Shown: one piece after another, positions 34,701 to 47,351 of the stretch | Layout of the letters: every line of letters begins with the position of its first letter | Position numbering within the stretch: position 1 is the first letter of the stretch | DNA from: Hysterangium stoloniferum | Taxonomy: Eukaryota; Basidiomycota; Agaricomycetes; Hysterangiales; Hysterangiaceae | DNA length: 64,000 nucleotides | Direction of reading: 5' to 3' | Assembly (NCBI GenBank): GCA_015178975.1 | Contig: WHVD01000086.1 | Coordinates: 186,001 to 250,000, forward strand | The notes under the pieces: generated by a model | Database searches by the model: none | Told to the model about the DNA's origin: nothing | Seen by the model: only the letters and a program-made list of their open reading frames with translations | Translations under genes and position numbers: made by a program

Positions 34701-36295
34701 GATTCTGGTCCACTGGCTGATACTGCCAGTGAGCTTAATATCCTTTTGGATGACTTTCGTGGCCTGGGTGACTCTGATGCTGATATCCTGGCTGCAATCT
34801 CAAATATGCCTGCATGTGATGGATCTACATCTTTTGAGGCAGACCCCCTCACCTGGGAGGAGGCTCGGAACTCTCCCCATGGAGATGCCTGGCATACTAG
34901 CTACCAAGAAGAACTTCAGTCCTTATGAGACATGGGGGTATATGAGTTGGTACCATGTTCAGAGGTCCCTGCTGGCACCAAAATCCATAAAGGAAAACCA
35001 GTCTTCCATGTCAAATGGGATGCCATGGGGGAAGTGACCCGCCGTAAAACTAGGCTTGTCTTTAAGGGTTTTGAGCAGGTCTATGGGTGTGATTACGATA
35101 AAACAACCTCACCTACAGCCCGGATGGAGTCCTGGCACCTTCTCCTGCATATAGCAGCCCATTTTGGCTGGGATGCACAGCAAATTGACGTCAAAACCGC
35201 ATTTTTGTATGGTTTACTCCCGGATGATGAGGTCCAATATATGTTCCAGCCAGACAGTTTTGAGGAGCCAGGAAAAGAGTCTTGGGTATGGCGGATTGTC
35301 CGTGGCTTGTATGGCATGAAACAGGCAGGTCGTATCTGGAACCAAACAATGCATGAGAAAATGTTGAGCTGGGGATTTACTCAGCTCTCCAGCGACTCTT
35401 GCATATACTACTGCAAAACATCACTAGGGATTGTCATTACTGCAGTCCATGTCGATGATTTTCTGTCCATTTCATTGTCCCAGGCTGAGAATGAGAGGTT
35501 TAAACAACAGATGAAAGAGGTTTGGAAAATTTCTGATCTTGGGACAGTCTGCTTTGTTGTTGGCATAGCTGTCGAATGGGACGGGCCAAATCATGTTGTT
35601 AAGTTATCTCAGACTGCTCTAATTGATCACCTCATTTCTCAGTTCAGCCAAACCGATGCTACTCCCCTTTCTATTCCTATGGTCCCTGGCCTCAAACTAA
35701 GGCATGTCATTCGGTCTTCCCTCCTGGCAGATGACCAGGACAACCTGGCCAAACTTCCATACCGTTCGCTTGTTGGCTCCCTTCTATATCTTGTTCACAC
35801 TAAGGACAACCTGGCAGACATATTCACCAAAGCATTGGAGAGCCCACAGTTTACACGTCTTCGGGCCTTTTTAGGCTTAAAATAGGCATACACAACAGGA
35901 GTGGTATTGCAGTGAGGAGGACTGTTGAGGAACAAAGACACCGCACATATGGATATATGGATCAGGGTCAACTGTTACCAGAATCAAGCGAACAATGGTA
36001 ACAAAGGTACAAAAATAGCACACCCTTTGTTGTGCCATTATTCCCTTTTGTTCCTATGTCTCACCTCTGTGCCACTCATCTACCTATTGTTCCTCTTTCA
36101 TATATATATCGTGCAGATACCATAGTTTTACCTCAGTCTGTTGTACTATCATACAAGACTGAGGTAAGCTAATCTTTTCCATATCAACTGACTATTATAT
36201 TAATCACACATGTATTAGATATATTCTAGGTACTTAGGTAGTCTGTTGTACTATCATACAAGACTGAGATATATTCTAGGGATTCATTTTTAACA
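31794..36295 (+). mobile_element. copia element, full length, both LTRs present, broken
   Basis: LTRs 31794-32167 and 35923-36295 start TGTTGAGGAAC, end TTTTTAACA and are about 96 percent alike, so the insertion is fairly young. The primer site GGTTATGGGCT follows the left LTR. Parts in order: gag (about 32.24-33.0 kb, knuckle CSNCKKQGHIVTYC), protease and GAG-pre-integrase (about 33.1-33.6 kb, TWHRHLGHANYQSI), integrase (about 33.6-34.3 kb, VWVDLAG, YRTDNGE), and reverse transcriptase (about 34.9-35.8 kb, QQIDVKTAFLYG, VHVDDFLS), ending in DNLADIFTKALE. A handful of breaks. It is inserted in a gypsy LTR. Confidence 0.9.
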
Positions 36296-36391
36296 AAATA
36301 AGATCAGAGGCCGTGATTAACTGAGATCAGAATTACAAGAAAAGGAAATAGTCCAAGGATTACAGGTATATATGGCATAGGTGAAACATAG

Positions 36392-39300
36392 TGTGAGGAG
36401 TATGCTTTTACCACAGTTTCATTATGGTAAAACACTCCTTTTATTTTATTTATATTTTACACATTTTATTCATATTTTTCTATTCTTTATATTCTTTGAA
36501 TATTGCACCATTTCATTAGTTTGAAGCTTTGTGTATACTTGTGGGTGCACTTGGCACCAAATGAAACTCAGACACACTTTTACCCAAGAACCACCACTCG
36601 TAAGACATAAACTAGGTCTACTACGAGTGGTGATCAGGGTAACGTGTCAGCTACTACATAGGTAGCAATATCTGAGCTATCTAACACTTCAGGCCTCGAA
36701 CTATAGCAGTCGAGGCCTCCACTCGAATCATCCATCTTCCCATTCTACTCATTTCTTCATATATAGAACAGTCAGAACTTATACCACTCTTCACAGTGGT
36801 GATCTGGGCCGGACCGTACTTTCCCTACGAAGAAAAACCTTTTATTCAACTATCAAATTCTAAGTACAAAAGGCTGTCTGGAACTCCTTGCATGCTGACC
36901 ATTGCAAATCTGGTTACATGGAAGGTAACTTGAACTTCGAGCAGTTGAGTCCCTTGGAAAGACAAAATGCTCACATCTTCATGAAGGATACCCTGGTCTT
37001 CCCACCAAGACAAGTTATCCTCAAACATCACGGCCAACCACTTTATTCAGAGCCTGTCAACATGAAGTGGGACTCTTACTACACTTCTCGAGTTTCAAGA
37101 GATAAGGTCATCGCTGCCATGAAGGATTACAGGACTAGATACCTATCCATGCCTATAACAGTAGCAACTTGGCTAGGTCAGTATCATGGCATCATATCAG
37201 TGCAGGACTTATTCACTAGGCCTGGAGCTCTCAATGAGGTGACAAAGTCAATACCAGAGTGGTCAAACGAAGTGGCATCCTTCCGAGAAAAGGGATTAGT
37301 GGGTATCAAAATGGAACTATTCATTCTGCTCACCGATTTGCTTTGCACACATGACGATTTACTACAGATTCTGCATGTATTGCTCGGAGGGAACCACATC
37401 TTGCCAAGGGTCGACTCGAACTTCATGTACATTCGAATGTTGGAAGAGTCTCTTCACAGAAGAGTGCTGCCAGTGTCCTTCACCTACTTCACTCTCAGAG
37501 CAAGACTGATATGCAACCTGGAGAGATGTAATGAGATGATGGTGGAATTGCTCAGTAGGTTTGATGAGCCAGCACGAACACCCTCATCCTCCAGCCCTGG
37601 TCCCTTTCATGGAGAATGTCCTGGGATCCATGCCAGATCAACCACCAAAAAAGGACAGTCATCTTTTTTAAATGTGTCTACAGCAAAGATCACAGTCAAA
37701 GTCGACTCCAGTTCCCCATCATCCTCAGGTCGAGATTCGCAGTGTCCTGACAAATCTCACCATCCATTGCCTATCCATCCTAGCCCATTTACTCCCCCGA
37801 ATGGACCCTCCCAGAAGTTCTCCAATAGCTCGAATGATTGGGACTGCGATAAAGGCTTGGGAACTGGGGAGCAGAAATCAGATGATGGTTTTAATGATAT
37901 AAAAGGCACGGGACAGAACTCACCAACAGTAAAGCCATCCCATCTTGCAGGACTCAACAAAAGCTTTCCCATGGAGATACCACTGGGAATTCATCGACAT
38001 AAATCCCTGATCCCAGAATGGGGGGTGCTGATGAAGTTTCTGCAAATGGAAGATGACCACGGACGCACCCCACTGGATACCCCTTGACAGACCAAGCCGA
38101 GGACAGATACATTTCCGTTCGACCCAGGACGCTCCCTCGAAAATTATGTCACGTGGGGGATGATTGTTATGTTGCAAGATCGTTCTGGAACAACGGTATC
38201 ACAACAGGGGCAGTATAGGAGGTATAGGAGAAGGTGCATATGAATCGTCACCTACAGCCAGTCGGAGCACACAAATGACTATGTCACCAGTCTCACCGAT
38301 GAAATGGTTGAAAGCTGGGTGCAGTGCATGAGCATGTAGCAGTACAGGTGTGCAAGCATGAAAACCAAGTACACGACTGCACTGCACGAGTGCACACAAG
38401 TGCATTCACAGGTACACAAGTATGCGACTGCACTGCACGAGTGCACAGGTGTGCTGCATGGACACAGTTTGAAGGCATGCCACGTGGGTGCACAACTGCG
38501 GGCAGGTAGGTGCACTGCGTAGGTGCGCTGCGCAGGTGCGGGCATATGGGTGTGGCACATGAACATGGATGTGTGCATGCAGTACGTGGATGGGGGCGTG
38601 CTGCGTAAGTGAAGGTGTATGGATTGAGGACGCCACACGAGTGCGCTGCATGGGTGTGCAAACGCGCTGCACAGATGTGTGAGTGCAACTGCACTGCATA
38701 GGTATGGGCATATGGGTTCAGTGCATGGATTAGGTGTGCAGCATGTGGGTACATAGTGGTGGGCACAGTTTGAGAGTACACAAGTGCACTGCAGGCGTAT
38801 GGGTGCAGGTGTATGGTACAGGCATAGCGGTGTGGGCATATGGGTACGGTGTATGGGTACGACGCATGGTGGTGGGTGCGGTTTTAGAGTATGCACAACT
38901 GCGCTGCACAAGTGCGCATAACTGCGCTGCACAAGTGCGCACAACTGCACTGCACAAGTGCATGCAACCGCGCTGCATGAGTATGCACAACCGTGCTGCA
39001 CAAGTACCCACAACCACACTGCACAACTGCGCTGCATGAGTGCGCACAACCACGCTACACATGTGCGTGCAAGTGTGGGCATGTAGGTGCACTGCGTAGG
39101 TGTGGGTGTATGGGTGCAGGGGTATGGTACAGGTGTATGGGTGCAGTCCATGGGTGTGGTTCAAGGGTGTGCTGCATGAGTGTGCAAGTGTGGCAGGGGT
39201 GTGGTTCGAGGGTGCGCCACGCGGCAGTTCAAGAGTGCGCTGTGCAGTGGTTCAAAGGTGTGCAAGTCAGTATGTGGATGGCATCACCGAGCAAGACGAT

Positions 39301-40798
39301 GCCAGAGAGGTGGACATACCTTACCCAGTCCTTCCAACGACAAGGAGATGGTGTGAGGTCGACAGTTGAGTATGAAACAGAGTAAAGGACTGACCTCCAA
39401 AACTTGTGGACACATGGCCGTGTCACCTCACAACAAAGCCTTCACACCGTCTTCTACTCTTGGCCGTGTCACCTCACAACAAAGCCTTCACACCGTCTTC
39501 TACTCTTAGCCTTCCCCTCTGCTACAGCTTCGCACTGAAATAGTTGAAGCTTTGCTTTTCTGACCTTTGCAACTTATGGGTTCGGTGCACACTGTTCAAC
39601 AAGGTCCTTCCTCATAGTTAAGGCCTCGCACTGAACTCAGTCAATCTTGCAATTTTTTCTTTTTCCTCTGGACCCACCTACCTACTCACAGCATTTCTGG
39701 ACACATTCTAGACCCACCATGGGCTAGACATTTTGGGAACACAGACCACAACCTAACTGTGCATGATAATGGTTAATTTGCGAGATTGCTGTGGAACAAC
39801 AATATTGCAAATGGAGGGTGGTATAGGGGGTATAGAGTATACTGTACATCCTGGCCAGGAAGGCTCACAGCATCGTGTATGCTGCTAGATCCCATAGACT
39901 AGCAGCATTGGAAGATCCTAATTCCAAGTCTTACACTATCTGGCCACAGTGAAGCATCATGACCTCCTCCGGTACTCATTTAAGGAGGAGGTGATTCCGA
40001 TGGACTCTAATGATAGCTTACCTTCCTAACCCCAAGATGCACTGTCCAACAAGTTATATGACAGTCTGTCCACCTACAGGACATCTACTATGAGGAAGGC
40101 CTCGTGTCCTGGAAGGAGACAATGTGGCAGTGTCTAGAAGGCTACCAAGTAGTCCATTTGCTGTTCGAGGACTGGAGGAGTGCTCGACTAGGGACTGAAG
40201 GAAAAGAATGGATCCATTTTTTTCCCCTTTCCACATCAATATCTTCCCTCACCGCCCCTAAACCCACCAGCCTCTCTTCAAATACTGGGGTCTTGGCACC
40301 TTGCAGTTTGGGGAGCTCCACACAAGACACTTGGGGGGCATCCCCGAAACTTTCCAGAACTTTGTATAGCACATCCCTTCGAACTGGGGGGCACTGTGAG
40401 GAGTATGCTTTTACCACAGTTTCATTATGGTAAAACACTCCTTTTATTTTATTTATATTTTACACATTTTATTTATATTTTTCTATTCTTTATATTCTTC
40501 AAATATTGCACCATTTCATTAGTTCGAAGCTTTGTGTATATTTGTGGGTGCACTCGGCACCAAATGAAACTCAGACACACTTTTACCCAAGAACCACCAC
40601 TCGTAAGACATAAACCAGGTCTACTACGAGCAGTGATCAGGGTAACGTGTCAGCTACTACATAGGTAGCAATATCTGAGCTATCTAACACTTCAGGCCTC
40701 GAACTATAGCAGTTGAGGCCTCCACTTGAATCATCCATCTTCCCATTCTACTCATTTCTTCGTATATAGAACGGTCAGAACTTATACCACTCTTCACA
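36392..40798 (+). mobile_element. Non-autonomous LTR element (LARD-like), 4.4 kb, CATAG target duplication
   Basis: LTRs 36392-36795 and 40395-40798 (404 bp each) start TGTGAGGAGTATGC, end CTCTTCACA and are about 96-97 percent alike. CATAG flanks both ends (36387-36391, 40799-40803). The interior lacks pol. It holds one long open frame (36888-38087, about 400 codons, whole as far as can be seen) and a GCA/TGC-rich minisatellite. The frame's protein has a helical N-terminal half and a Ser/Pro-rich tail and is not a gag I recognise. LTR type is shared with the solo LTRs at 11114 and 41039, suggesting a gypsy partner supplies its enzymes. Confidence 0.85.
38310..39280. repeat. GCA/GTG-rich minisatellite with a 22-bp core
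   Basis: From 38890 to 39070 the units resemble CTGCGCTGCACAAGTGCGCA. On either side the same words (GTGCACTGC, GTGTATGGGTGCAG) are shuffled in longer arrays. TA-containing triplets are rare, so all six frames stay open for long stretches. Those frames are artefacts of composition. Confidence 0.85.
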
Positions 40799-41038
40799 CA
40801 TAGAGTAGAGCAGATCAACATATGTAAGTAAAAGGGGACGTATCAAAGCATAACCAGATAGTATGAGTATAATTTGACAGGGGCGTAAATGGGGTTTGAT
40901 TGCTGTGAAGGTATACATCAGTGTTGGGTGGCCGATGTTTTCTGATACAATGACTTGATTAATAACTAGAAATGTCAATAGACAGTAGTATCCTCAGTGA
41001 CCATTGGTTTGCAACAGGGTTGCGACATGGTCGTAACA

Positions 41039-41750
41039 GTGAGACACAGGAGTAATATTGGTGGTATTAATAGTGGCCATGGTAGATTGGCTATTATGGG
41101 GGGTACCCTTCTTTGGGGAATGTAACCATTTCATTGTATTATATTTCCTATATTGTTTCCTTATTTTTCTACTATTTTTGGACTAAGTAATTCTTCATTT
41201 ACATTAGTTTGAAGGTCTATGTACACCTGTGGGTACATAGACTCTTGTGGCATATACATTACTGTTGTCTTATGTACACTAGTGGGCATAACTAAGAAAT
41301 TAGACACCTTTTACCCCATAACCATGACTTGCCCAAGACACCCTTTTGAAGTGTCCTGCAAGCTGTGAGTGGGGTATTGTCTCAGCCATCTCAAATGGCT
41401 ACAAGCTAGAATCTCATCTATTACTCTTAGCTTCATACTAACCATCAAAGCTCATACCTCACTATTCAAACCTGCTTGTCACTACCAACATCTCCTTGCA
41501 CTTTTCTATTCTTTCTTGTGCACTTCTTTACCTTTACTCCATTTCGTTAGACTTACTCAGTCTGAATTGTACCATAAAGGTCAATTCCTACTTGCTATCT
41601 TAATTGCCTCTAGCCACCTTACAGTTGCTTATGGCAATTAGTCCCCCTTTTTTACCTGTATTGTACTTTGATGTCAATACAGTATTAACATACCTAGAGG
41701 GTTGATATTCTTCTTATATCAAGCAGTCAGAATTTCTACAATTCTTCACA
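41039..41750 (+). mobile_element. Solo LTR, same family as 11114-11749
   Basis: Ends ATTCTTCACA at 41750 and shares TACACCTGTGGGTACA, CCCCATAACCATGACTTG and the final block with the LTR at 11114-11749. The left boundary is taken at the end of the split gypsy LTR and is uncertain; no target duplication seen. Confidence 0.6.
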
Positions 41751-43341
41751 GCTATGCTTGGACCAATCAATATTTGTTACTAACTCCTCCTCAATGATGA
41801 GCCATCCATCATACATGATGGTGTCCTGTGGTGACAAAGGGAAGGAAAGAGGGGGCAAGGAGATACATAGGAGTAGGGGGAGAAATGACCAAGTTGGCAG
41901 TAGGAGTTTCCAAAGAGGAGAAGTCTGATAAGTCCATGTTGACAATGTAGACATGGCCATCAGCACCTTGTAACCTAATAGGAACTTTTGGCACAGCAGG
42001 CCCAGGAGTGGTGGAACTGGTGGTAGTCACAGTAGAACTGCTTGATTGTGAGCCACAGGCAAGGTGGCAAGCCAGTTTGGATTCATCAAGAGTCTTACCT
42101 GCCATGCCTCCACCAGGATGGATACAGAATTCCACTTCATGGTAATTGTGTTTGCAATTAAAGCAGGTCACAGAGTTGGATTTTGAAAGGTGTTGAGCAG
42201 ACATGGTGATAGAGTCAGTAGGATGCACTTTGTCAGGGTTAAGGAGGTTTCTGTTCATTGTCCAAATAGATATGGAGTTGGGAAGATGTAAAAGGGGTTG
42301 GTAGATGCAGAGATATCCAAAGTAACAATGGATCATACATTGCCAAAATCATTTCCAAGAGAACCTAAAAGGGGAATATATTTCAAAAGGTCTTTAAAAA
42401 TGTCACCCATGTCATAAACACAATTGATTAGAGAACAAATTTTCTTGGTAGTCACAGGGAGTGGATTGGGCACAATGAGTCATGAGGGCTTCCTGTTGTA
42501 ATTGCACTTGGTGAATCGGTCCCTCACTCTGGTGGCATTTCTGGATAGCCTCCCAACAGACCCTCACACCCAGTGTACAATCAAGGTATTCTTGCTCAGA
42601 TGTCTCAACAATGGAGATGATGAGTTCAGTGGCCAAGGAGTTATTTGCCAGCCAGTTAGCCTTGGCATGAGGCTCAGTACCATCAGGTTCTGGGATTGTA
42701 CCATCAATACAGCCAGAAAGTCCAGTGAGGGTAATAGAGGTCTGTGGCATGAAGCCAAGGACAATAGTTTGATTTAATTTTGTCAAGTTTGGGTCCTGTG
42801 TAATATTGGTATGGACAAGGGTAATGGAAGGCACAAGAGCAGCCTGGAAGTCAAAGTAGTCATAGGTAAAAAAACAACATTGGTCCTGCTTAAAAATATA
42901 GGCCCATAACCTGTTAGAAAGTAAGACTAATGATAAACTCAGTCTCATATTAGTGTATAATGGACTAGCTTAGATACCTAAATAATAAACTATAATACAC
43001 ATAAGTAGACTCAAAGAGTGATGTGAGTGAAGCAGCTTATCTCAGTCTTGTATTAATGTATAATGGACTGAGGTATAAGAAAAACCTGGCGGCCACTTTT
43101 TCCTCCATGCGGTTATAGATGCTCATGCACTGTTAGTTAGCACTTATTCGCTTCCTGTTACCACATGCAAGCACATGGGTCATGTGAGAAGTACCAGTAT
43201 GTGTAATGTTTTAGAATTTCTGGGGATATGCATTGCACCTGTGTTGATTGGAACAATGTGCATCCTAGCCTTCCGTATCATCATTGATTCCACTTTGACA
43301 TATGCCATGTTCTCTTCTCCGGGTGGGGATATATTTTAACA
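41751..43341 (-). mobile_element. copia fossil: LTR and gag
   Basis: On the minus strand: an LTR (43341-42912, ending CTAACA), then GGTTATGGGCC as primer site, then gag (about 42.85-42.1 kb; LTGLSGCIDGTIPEP, then the knuckle CFNCKHNYHEVEFCIHPGGG), then sequence of the protease region. It is broken, with several breaks. Only the 5' third remains. Confidence 0.8.
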
Positions 43342-44672
43342 AGGTGACACTTCAAACGCGCCTGCCGCATATAACACTGCTCTACGAAGTTCTTCCACTT
43401 TCCCGGAAGAGCCTCCAGCTTTCCTTCCCTACTCTCCCCTTTCTGGTCTTCATCGCACTCAAGCTGTGGAGATGTTAATCATGTTGGTAATCAACCTGAC
43501 ATCCCTAGAATATTATAGAATATCTTGGAATATACTTAACATAGCTTTAGTAATATCTCTGTCATCCCTTCCAGAACTTTCTTCCCTGTAGATATATATA
43601 ATCCCCAGTAGTCTACTCATAGATACAAGCCAAGTTATATCCTAATATCTACTGTGGTCTGCGCAAGTTCCCAATAAATCAGACATCGGATTCACCATAT
43701 ATACATATGCGCTTACAGCACTTGCACTTCTCCCCAACCCTGCAAATATGTTGCTCTGGTCTACATGTGTTGGGGGAGGGGGGCATCTACGGGCGACCCC
43801 CACCCTTTCTCCGGGTTGTGGACTTGCCATAACAGTGGTTGTTTAAATGATTTCATGGCAGGAGCAAACTGCGTCAATTTTTAGTTGAGGTCTTAATCGT
43901 GCATCTGTTCTCTTTTATGTTGGTTGGGGGGTATTAACGTTACTAGCTTCAAGCCAAGTTGCAGAAAAGTACACTCTCGGCATTTCTCCGACGTCTTAGA
44001 AAAAAACTCGGAGCATGTGCTGTTGGAGTGTCCTGCTGTTGGATATTTTTCGTAATATTCCAATAGATTGATAGATTTATGCCTGCGTTTACACAAACAG
44101 ATTGGGAAGTACTCATAAGATGACTTACAGGTTGAAAGTTTCTTGACTGCTTCCGAGTTTTTCCATGTCACTTCCAGAGGGTGTTGGAATCATGTGGACT
44201 TCCTTGTGTCATCTTGGAGAGAGTACTGCAGGCGATTGAACTCTCCAAAAACCTCTTGCTAGTGATGGGTTCCCAGCCGCATTTGTGCCACAAAACGACG
44301 AGGTAGGCTGCAAGCAAGGAGTTAGGTTGCTTCCTGACTGAACTTTCCGGCTACCTTTTTATTGATTGGATGGAAGTTCCCCATTCCTATGCTTCTTACG
44401 CCGGACCTCCCAATAATAAGTATCAGAACTTTGTACACAATTGGCTCTCTAGTCCTCGCAAGGAAGTGCACAGGTTATTTTACGAGGAATACTTCCTACC
44501 TTCACGTATGTTCAACATCTCGAGCTACGTCTGATACCAGCATGTGAATGTTACTATATATTACTGGATATTTGTATATGTATAAGTCTTTAAACTATCT
44601 AACTAATTCTCGTGCATCGCATAGAGAGGTTGGAGGTGATGTCTGCGAGGCTGATAAAAGCGATCGTCTAAT
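43342..44672. other. No gene supported
   Basis: TGTTAATCATGTTGG at about 43470 begins a stretch that could be a further decayed LTR, but no partner or duplication is visible. 43890-44170 has a minus-strand frame with several Cys residues and no recognisable domain. Confidence 0.35.
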
Positions 44673-44674
44673 TA

Positions 44675-47295
44675 CAGTCGACTCTGTTATAACCCATACG
44701 TCTTGGGATAGGTCCAGGGGTATGGGTTTTGGGAGAGTATGGGTTATGAGGGAGGTTGATCATTGATGAGGCAAAGTTCACAACTGTCTACATAAATTCA
44801 AACCTACTAACATTACTGTAGGACGCAAACTATTTAGGTTCGAAATAACTATTCAATTTTGTCCTTTTCATGGATTGCATCTCAAGAACCCGTGTCCTCT
44901 TCCCTAATGAGCCCAGCATCGACTCCAACTTACGCACAAATGGATCATCGAATTCTTTGATGTATTTTCCCAAAACTAATGCCACCTGGAGTGCTTCACT
45001 GCGTGTAGGAGCCGGTTCGACAAGCCCACTGTTGCTGTCTGCTTCATTGCTATTCCCTCCACCATTTTCTTCCTGCAACGCTTTTGCATCCATTACAGCT
45101 TGGTAGATATCTTCATCAGTTGACTCGAAGATATTGTGTATCTCAGCAGCTGGGTTGAGAAGTTCTGTGATATCCATTCGGTTCGAGCGTTGGAGGGCCC
45201 CAGTAAGTTCTAAATCATCCAATGCTTCACAGACAGTGTTCTCAGCATGCACAATAGGATCACTCGGGTTGCGTAATTCGGTGGCATGGATTAGTGATGA
45301 GATGGGAAGGGACGGTTGAATGAGGGGTGATGATGGTGATTAGTTGGTGTTGGGAAGGATGTTGGCTTTACGCCAGCAGTTTCGGATCGTTGTTGTGTCC
45401 ACCTCATTCCATGCATCATCAGCAAGTTGCATAGCTTCGAGCTGATCAATGTTGTAGATTTGTAATGGGATGACACCAGCTTCATAGAGGTGGATGGCAC
45501 GGTTGATAAATTGAGCATGATATTTTGCCTTGAAACAGTGAATGATTCCCTGGTCATTGGGTTGAATGTGTGGAGTGAGGTTGGGCTTGAAATTAACAAC
45601 TTGTATGTTGGTGAGGTTCTCTGGGATGATGTGTTCTGAAAAGTTGTCCTGCAAAAGTAAAATCTTCCGCTCTTCATTCCAGAGCTTCCTATCCCAATCT
45701 AATAGCCACTCCTGATAGAGAGTGCCTGTCATCCATGCCTTTGCATTATTCCGATAATAGAAACCAAGTTGTGCACCGGTCTTGTTCTTGAATGCCCGTG
45801 GCTTTTGTGCTTTTCCAATGATAAAGAGAGGTAGTTTTTTTGAGCCATCGGCATTTGCTGTGAATAGATATGTAAGTCAAAGTTTCTTTCCTTTGATGCC
45901 AGAGTGTTGCTTGTCAGCAAGTCCACGATCTGGAGGCATACTGTAAATATTTTTAATCAAGCCTAATCAACATTCAAAAATCAAAGAGAACTCACACATA
46001 GAAGAGAGAAGATTCATCTGCATTAAAAATATTACATGGCTTGTAGCCTTCTTTTTTGATAAGCTCTTGAATTCACAGCTGCTCCTTTTCGACCGTATCA
46101 GGAGGTGCAGAGGCAGCTTCACCATGCCACTTCATATCCTTCAATCCATTGCGTGCTTTAAAACTGCTCAACCATCCATCACTCAGGTTGAGACGTTCAT
46201 CATCTGGTATACCTACAAGGTGAGCAAATGTTTTCCATTTCTGGCAAAGAACTTCGCCAGTAAGAAGCAGCTTGTCTGCCATTGCCTTTGAAACCCAAAG
46301 GTCCAACATCTCCATAACCTCTGGATGCTGTGTTTGACGAATCCTTTTGGCTGAGCATGCTGAACTTCTGCTGCTTTCATACTCTGCTCGCCATCTTGCT
46401 TCATCCTTGACCCATGCTGAGACAAGTGGCTGCTTGATTTTGAGGCTGGGATAGATTGTACAAAAACGATTTGCTGTTTTCTTCTGGACCTTACCATTGG
46501 CATTATGCCAATTTAGGATCTCAATTCTTTTTTGAAGTGTTGCATTTTCTTTTTTCTGAGATTCTGCAAATGGCTTAAGGGGTTTCCCACCAGGTGTGGG
46601 AATATCACTGGTAGTTGGGCCTACAAACAATTTACTGAGTACAACCTGCAATGTACATCTATATAACATAGAAATTTTGAAGTCTTACGCTTTCGCTTCT
46701 TTGAAGGGGCCTCATTCTTCCTACCACTCTCTGCAAGTCTCTGCAGCTTCTGTACAACTGTTTTGGCTTGTGAATCCAACCTGGCAAAGCCTTGTTCATA
46801 GTCAGATGCACTATCCAATGTCTCCACCACCCTTTCTTCATCTATCAAATTCCCATCACCATCAAGCCAGTCCTGATCAACCTCTGATATGGGTTGACCA
46901 GCTTTCAACTCGACCTCGAGCCTGGTTCTCCGTTCTTGAATCTGGTCATAAAGCTTAGTTAATCTTTTTTTAGAACCTCAACAGGTTTCATGATGAGAGA
47001 GGTTAGTATCTTAGATTGGTTTCCGGTTATTGTTGCCATTTTGGGACACATATATGTACTGTATGTAAAATCAATGATTATATAACCAAATAATTTCCTA
47101 ATGTATTATGTCAGGGTTATCCGAGTATACATATGTATGGGTTATGATGACCAAAAATCAGTATGGGTTATTGGTTATTGGAGAGTATGGGTTATCAATA
47201 CAAAATCCCTGTAAACCGACTTGGGAAATTGAAAATCCTATGGGTTATTAAGGAGTATGGGTTATATGGGGTATGGGTTATATCAGAGTTGACTG
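44675..47295 (-). mobile_element. pogo/Tigger-type DNA transposon with intact ends
   Basis: Terminal inverted repeats CAGTCGACTCTGTTATAACC (44675) and, read inward from the right end, CAGTCAACTCTGATATAACC (47295), flanked by TA on both sides (44673-44674, 47296-47297), the standard target of Tc1/mariner-pogo elements. Subterminal copies of TATGGGTTAT recur at both ends (at least six between 47040 and 47280), likely transposase binding sites. The transposase gene fills the interior on the minus strand. Confidence 0.95.
44830..46908 (-). pseudogene. pogo-type transposase (CENP-B-like helix-turn-helix, DDE catalytic domain)
   Basis: The N-terminal part (about 46.9-46.6 kb) is acidic. The CENP-B/Tc5-type HTH region (about 46.6-46.1 kb) includes KKTANRFCTIYPSLKIKQP and SDGWLSSFKARNGLK. 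Catalytic motifs follow: FNADESSLFY (first Asp), LLLQDNFSEH (second Asp-Asn) and QPNDQGIIHCFK (third Asp, about 45.55 kb). The tail runs to LNSYFEPK and stop at 44830. One intron (GTGAGTTCTC to TTTACAG) lies near 46000-45945. Two in-frame stops are seen: TGA at 45879-45877 (KKL-stop-LTYLFT, Arg expected) and TAA just after ANILPNTN near 45342. The enzyme is therefore probably dead, although the ends could still be mobilised in trans. Confidence 0.9.
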
Positions 47296-47351
47296 TAGCC
47301 TTGTGACTCCGGTGTTCAACGTGTTCCCATACATGACCGTCCATACATGCA

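Larger units (their letters stand above)
31362..41038 (-). mobile_element. Gypsy LTR split by two later insertions
   Basis: LTR pieces 31362-31793, 36296-36391 and 40799-41038 together match the uninterrupted LTR at 18826-19572 (start TGTTAAGAAC, end GGTCGTAACA). The first gap holds a copia element, the second a non-autonomous LTR element. Read on the minus strand it leads into the gag fossil at 31324. Confidence 0.85.

Noticed and set aside
38279-39385. Frames of up to 290 codons on both strands
   Set aside because: Produced by the stop-poor minisatellite; no domain and no codon bias.
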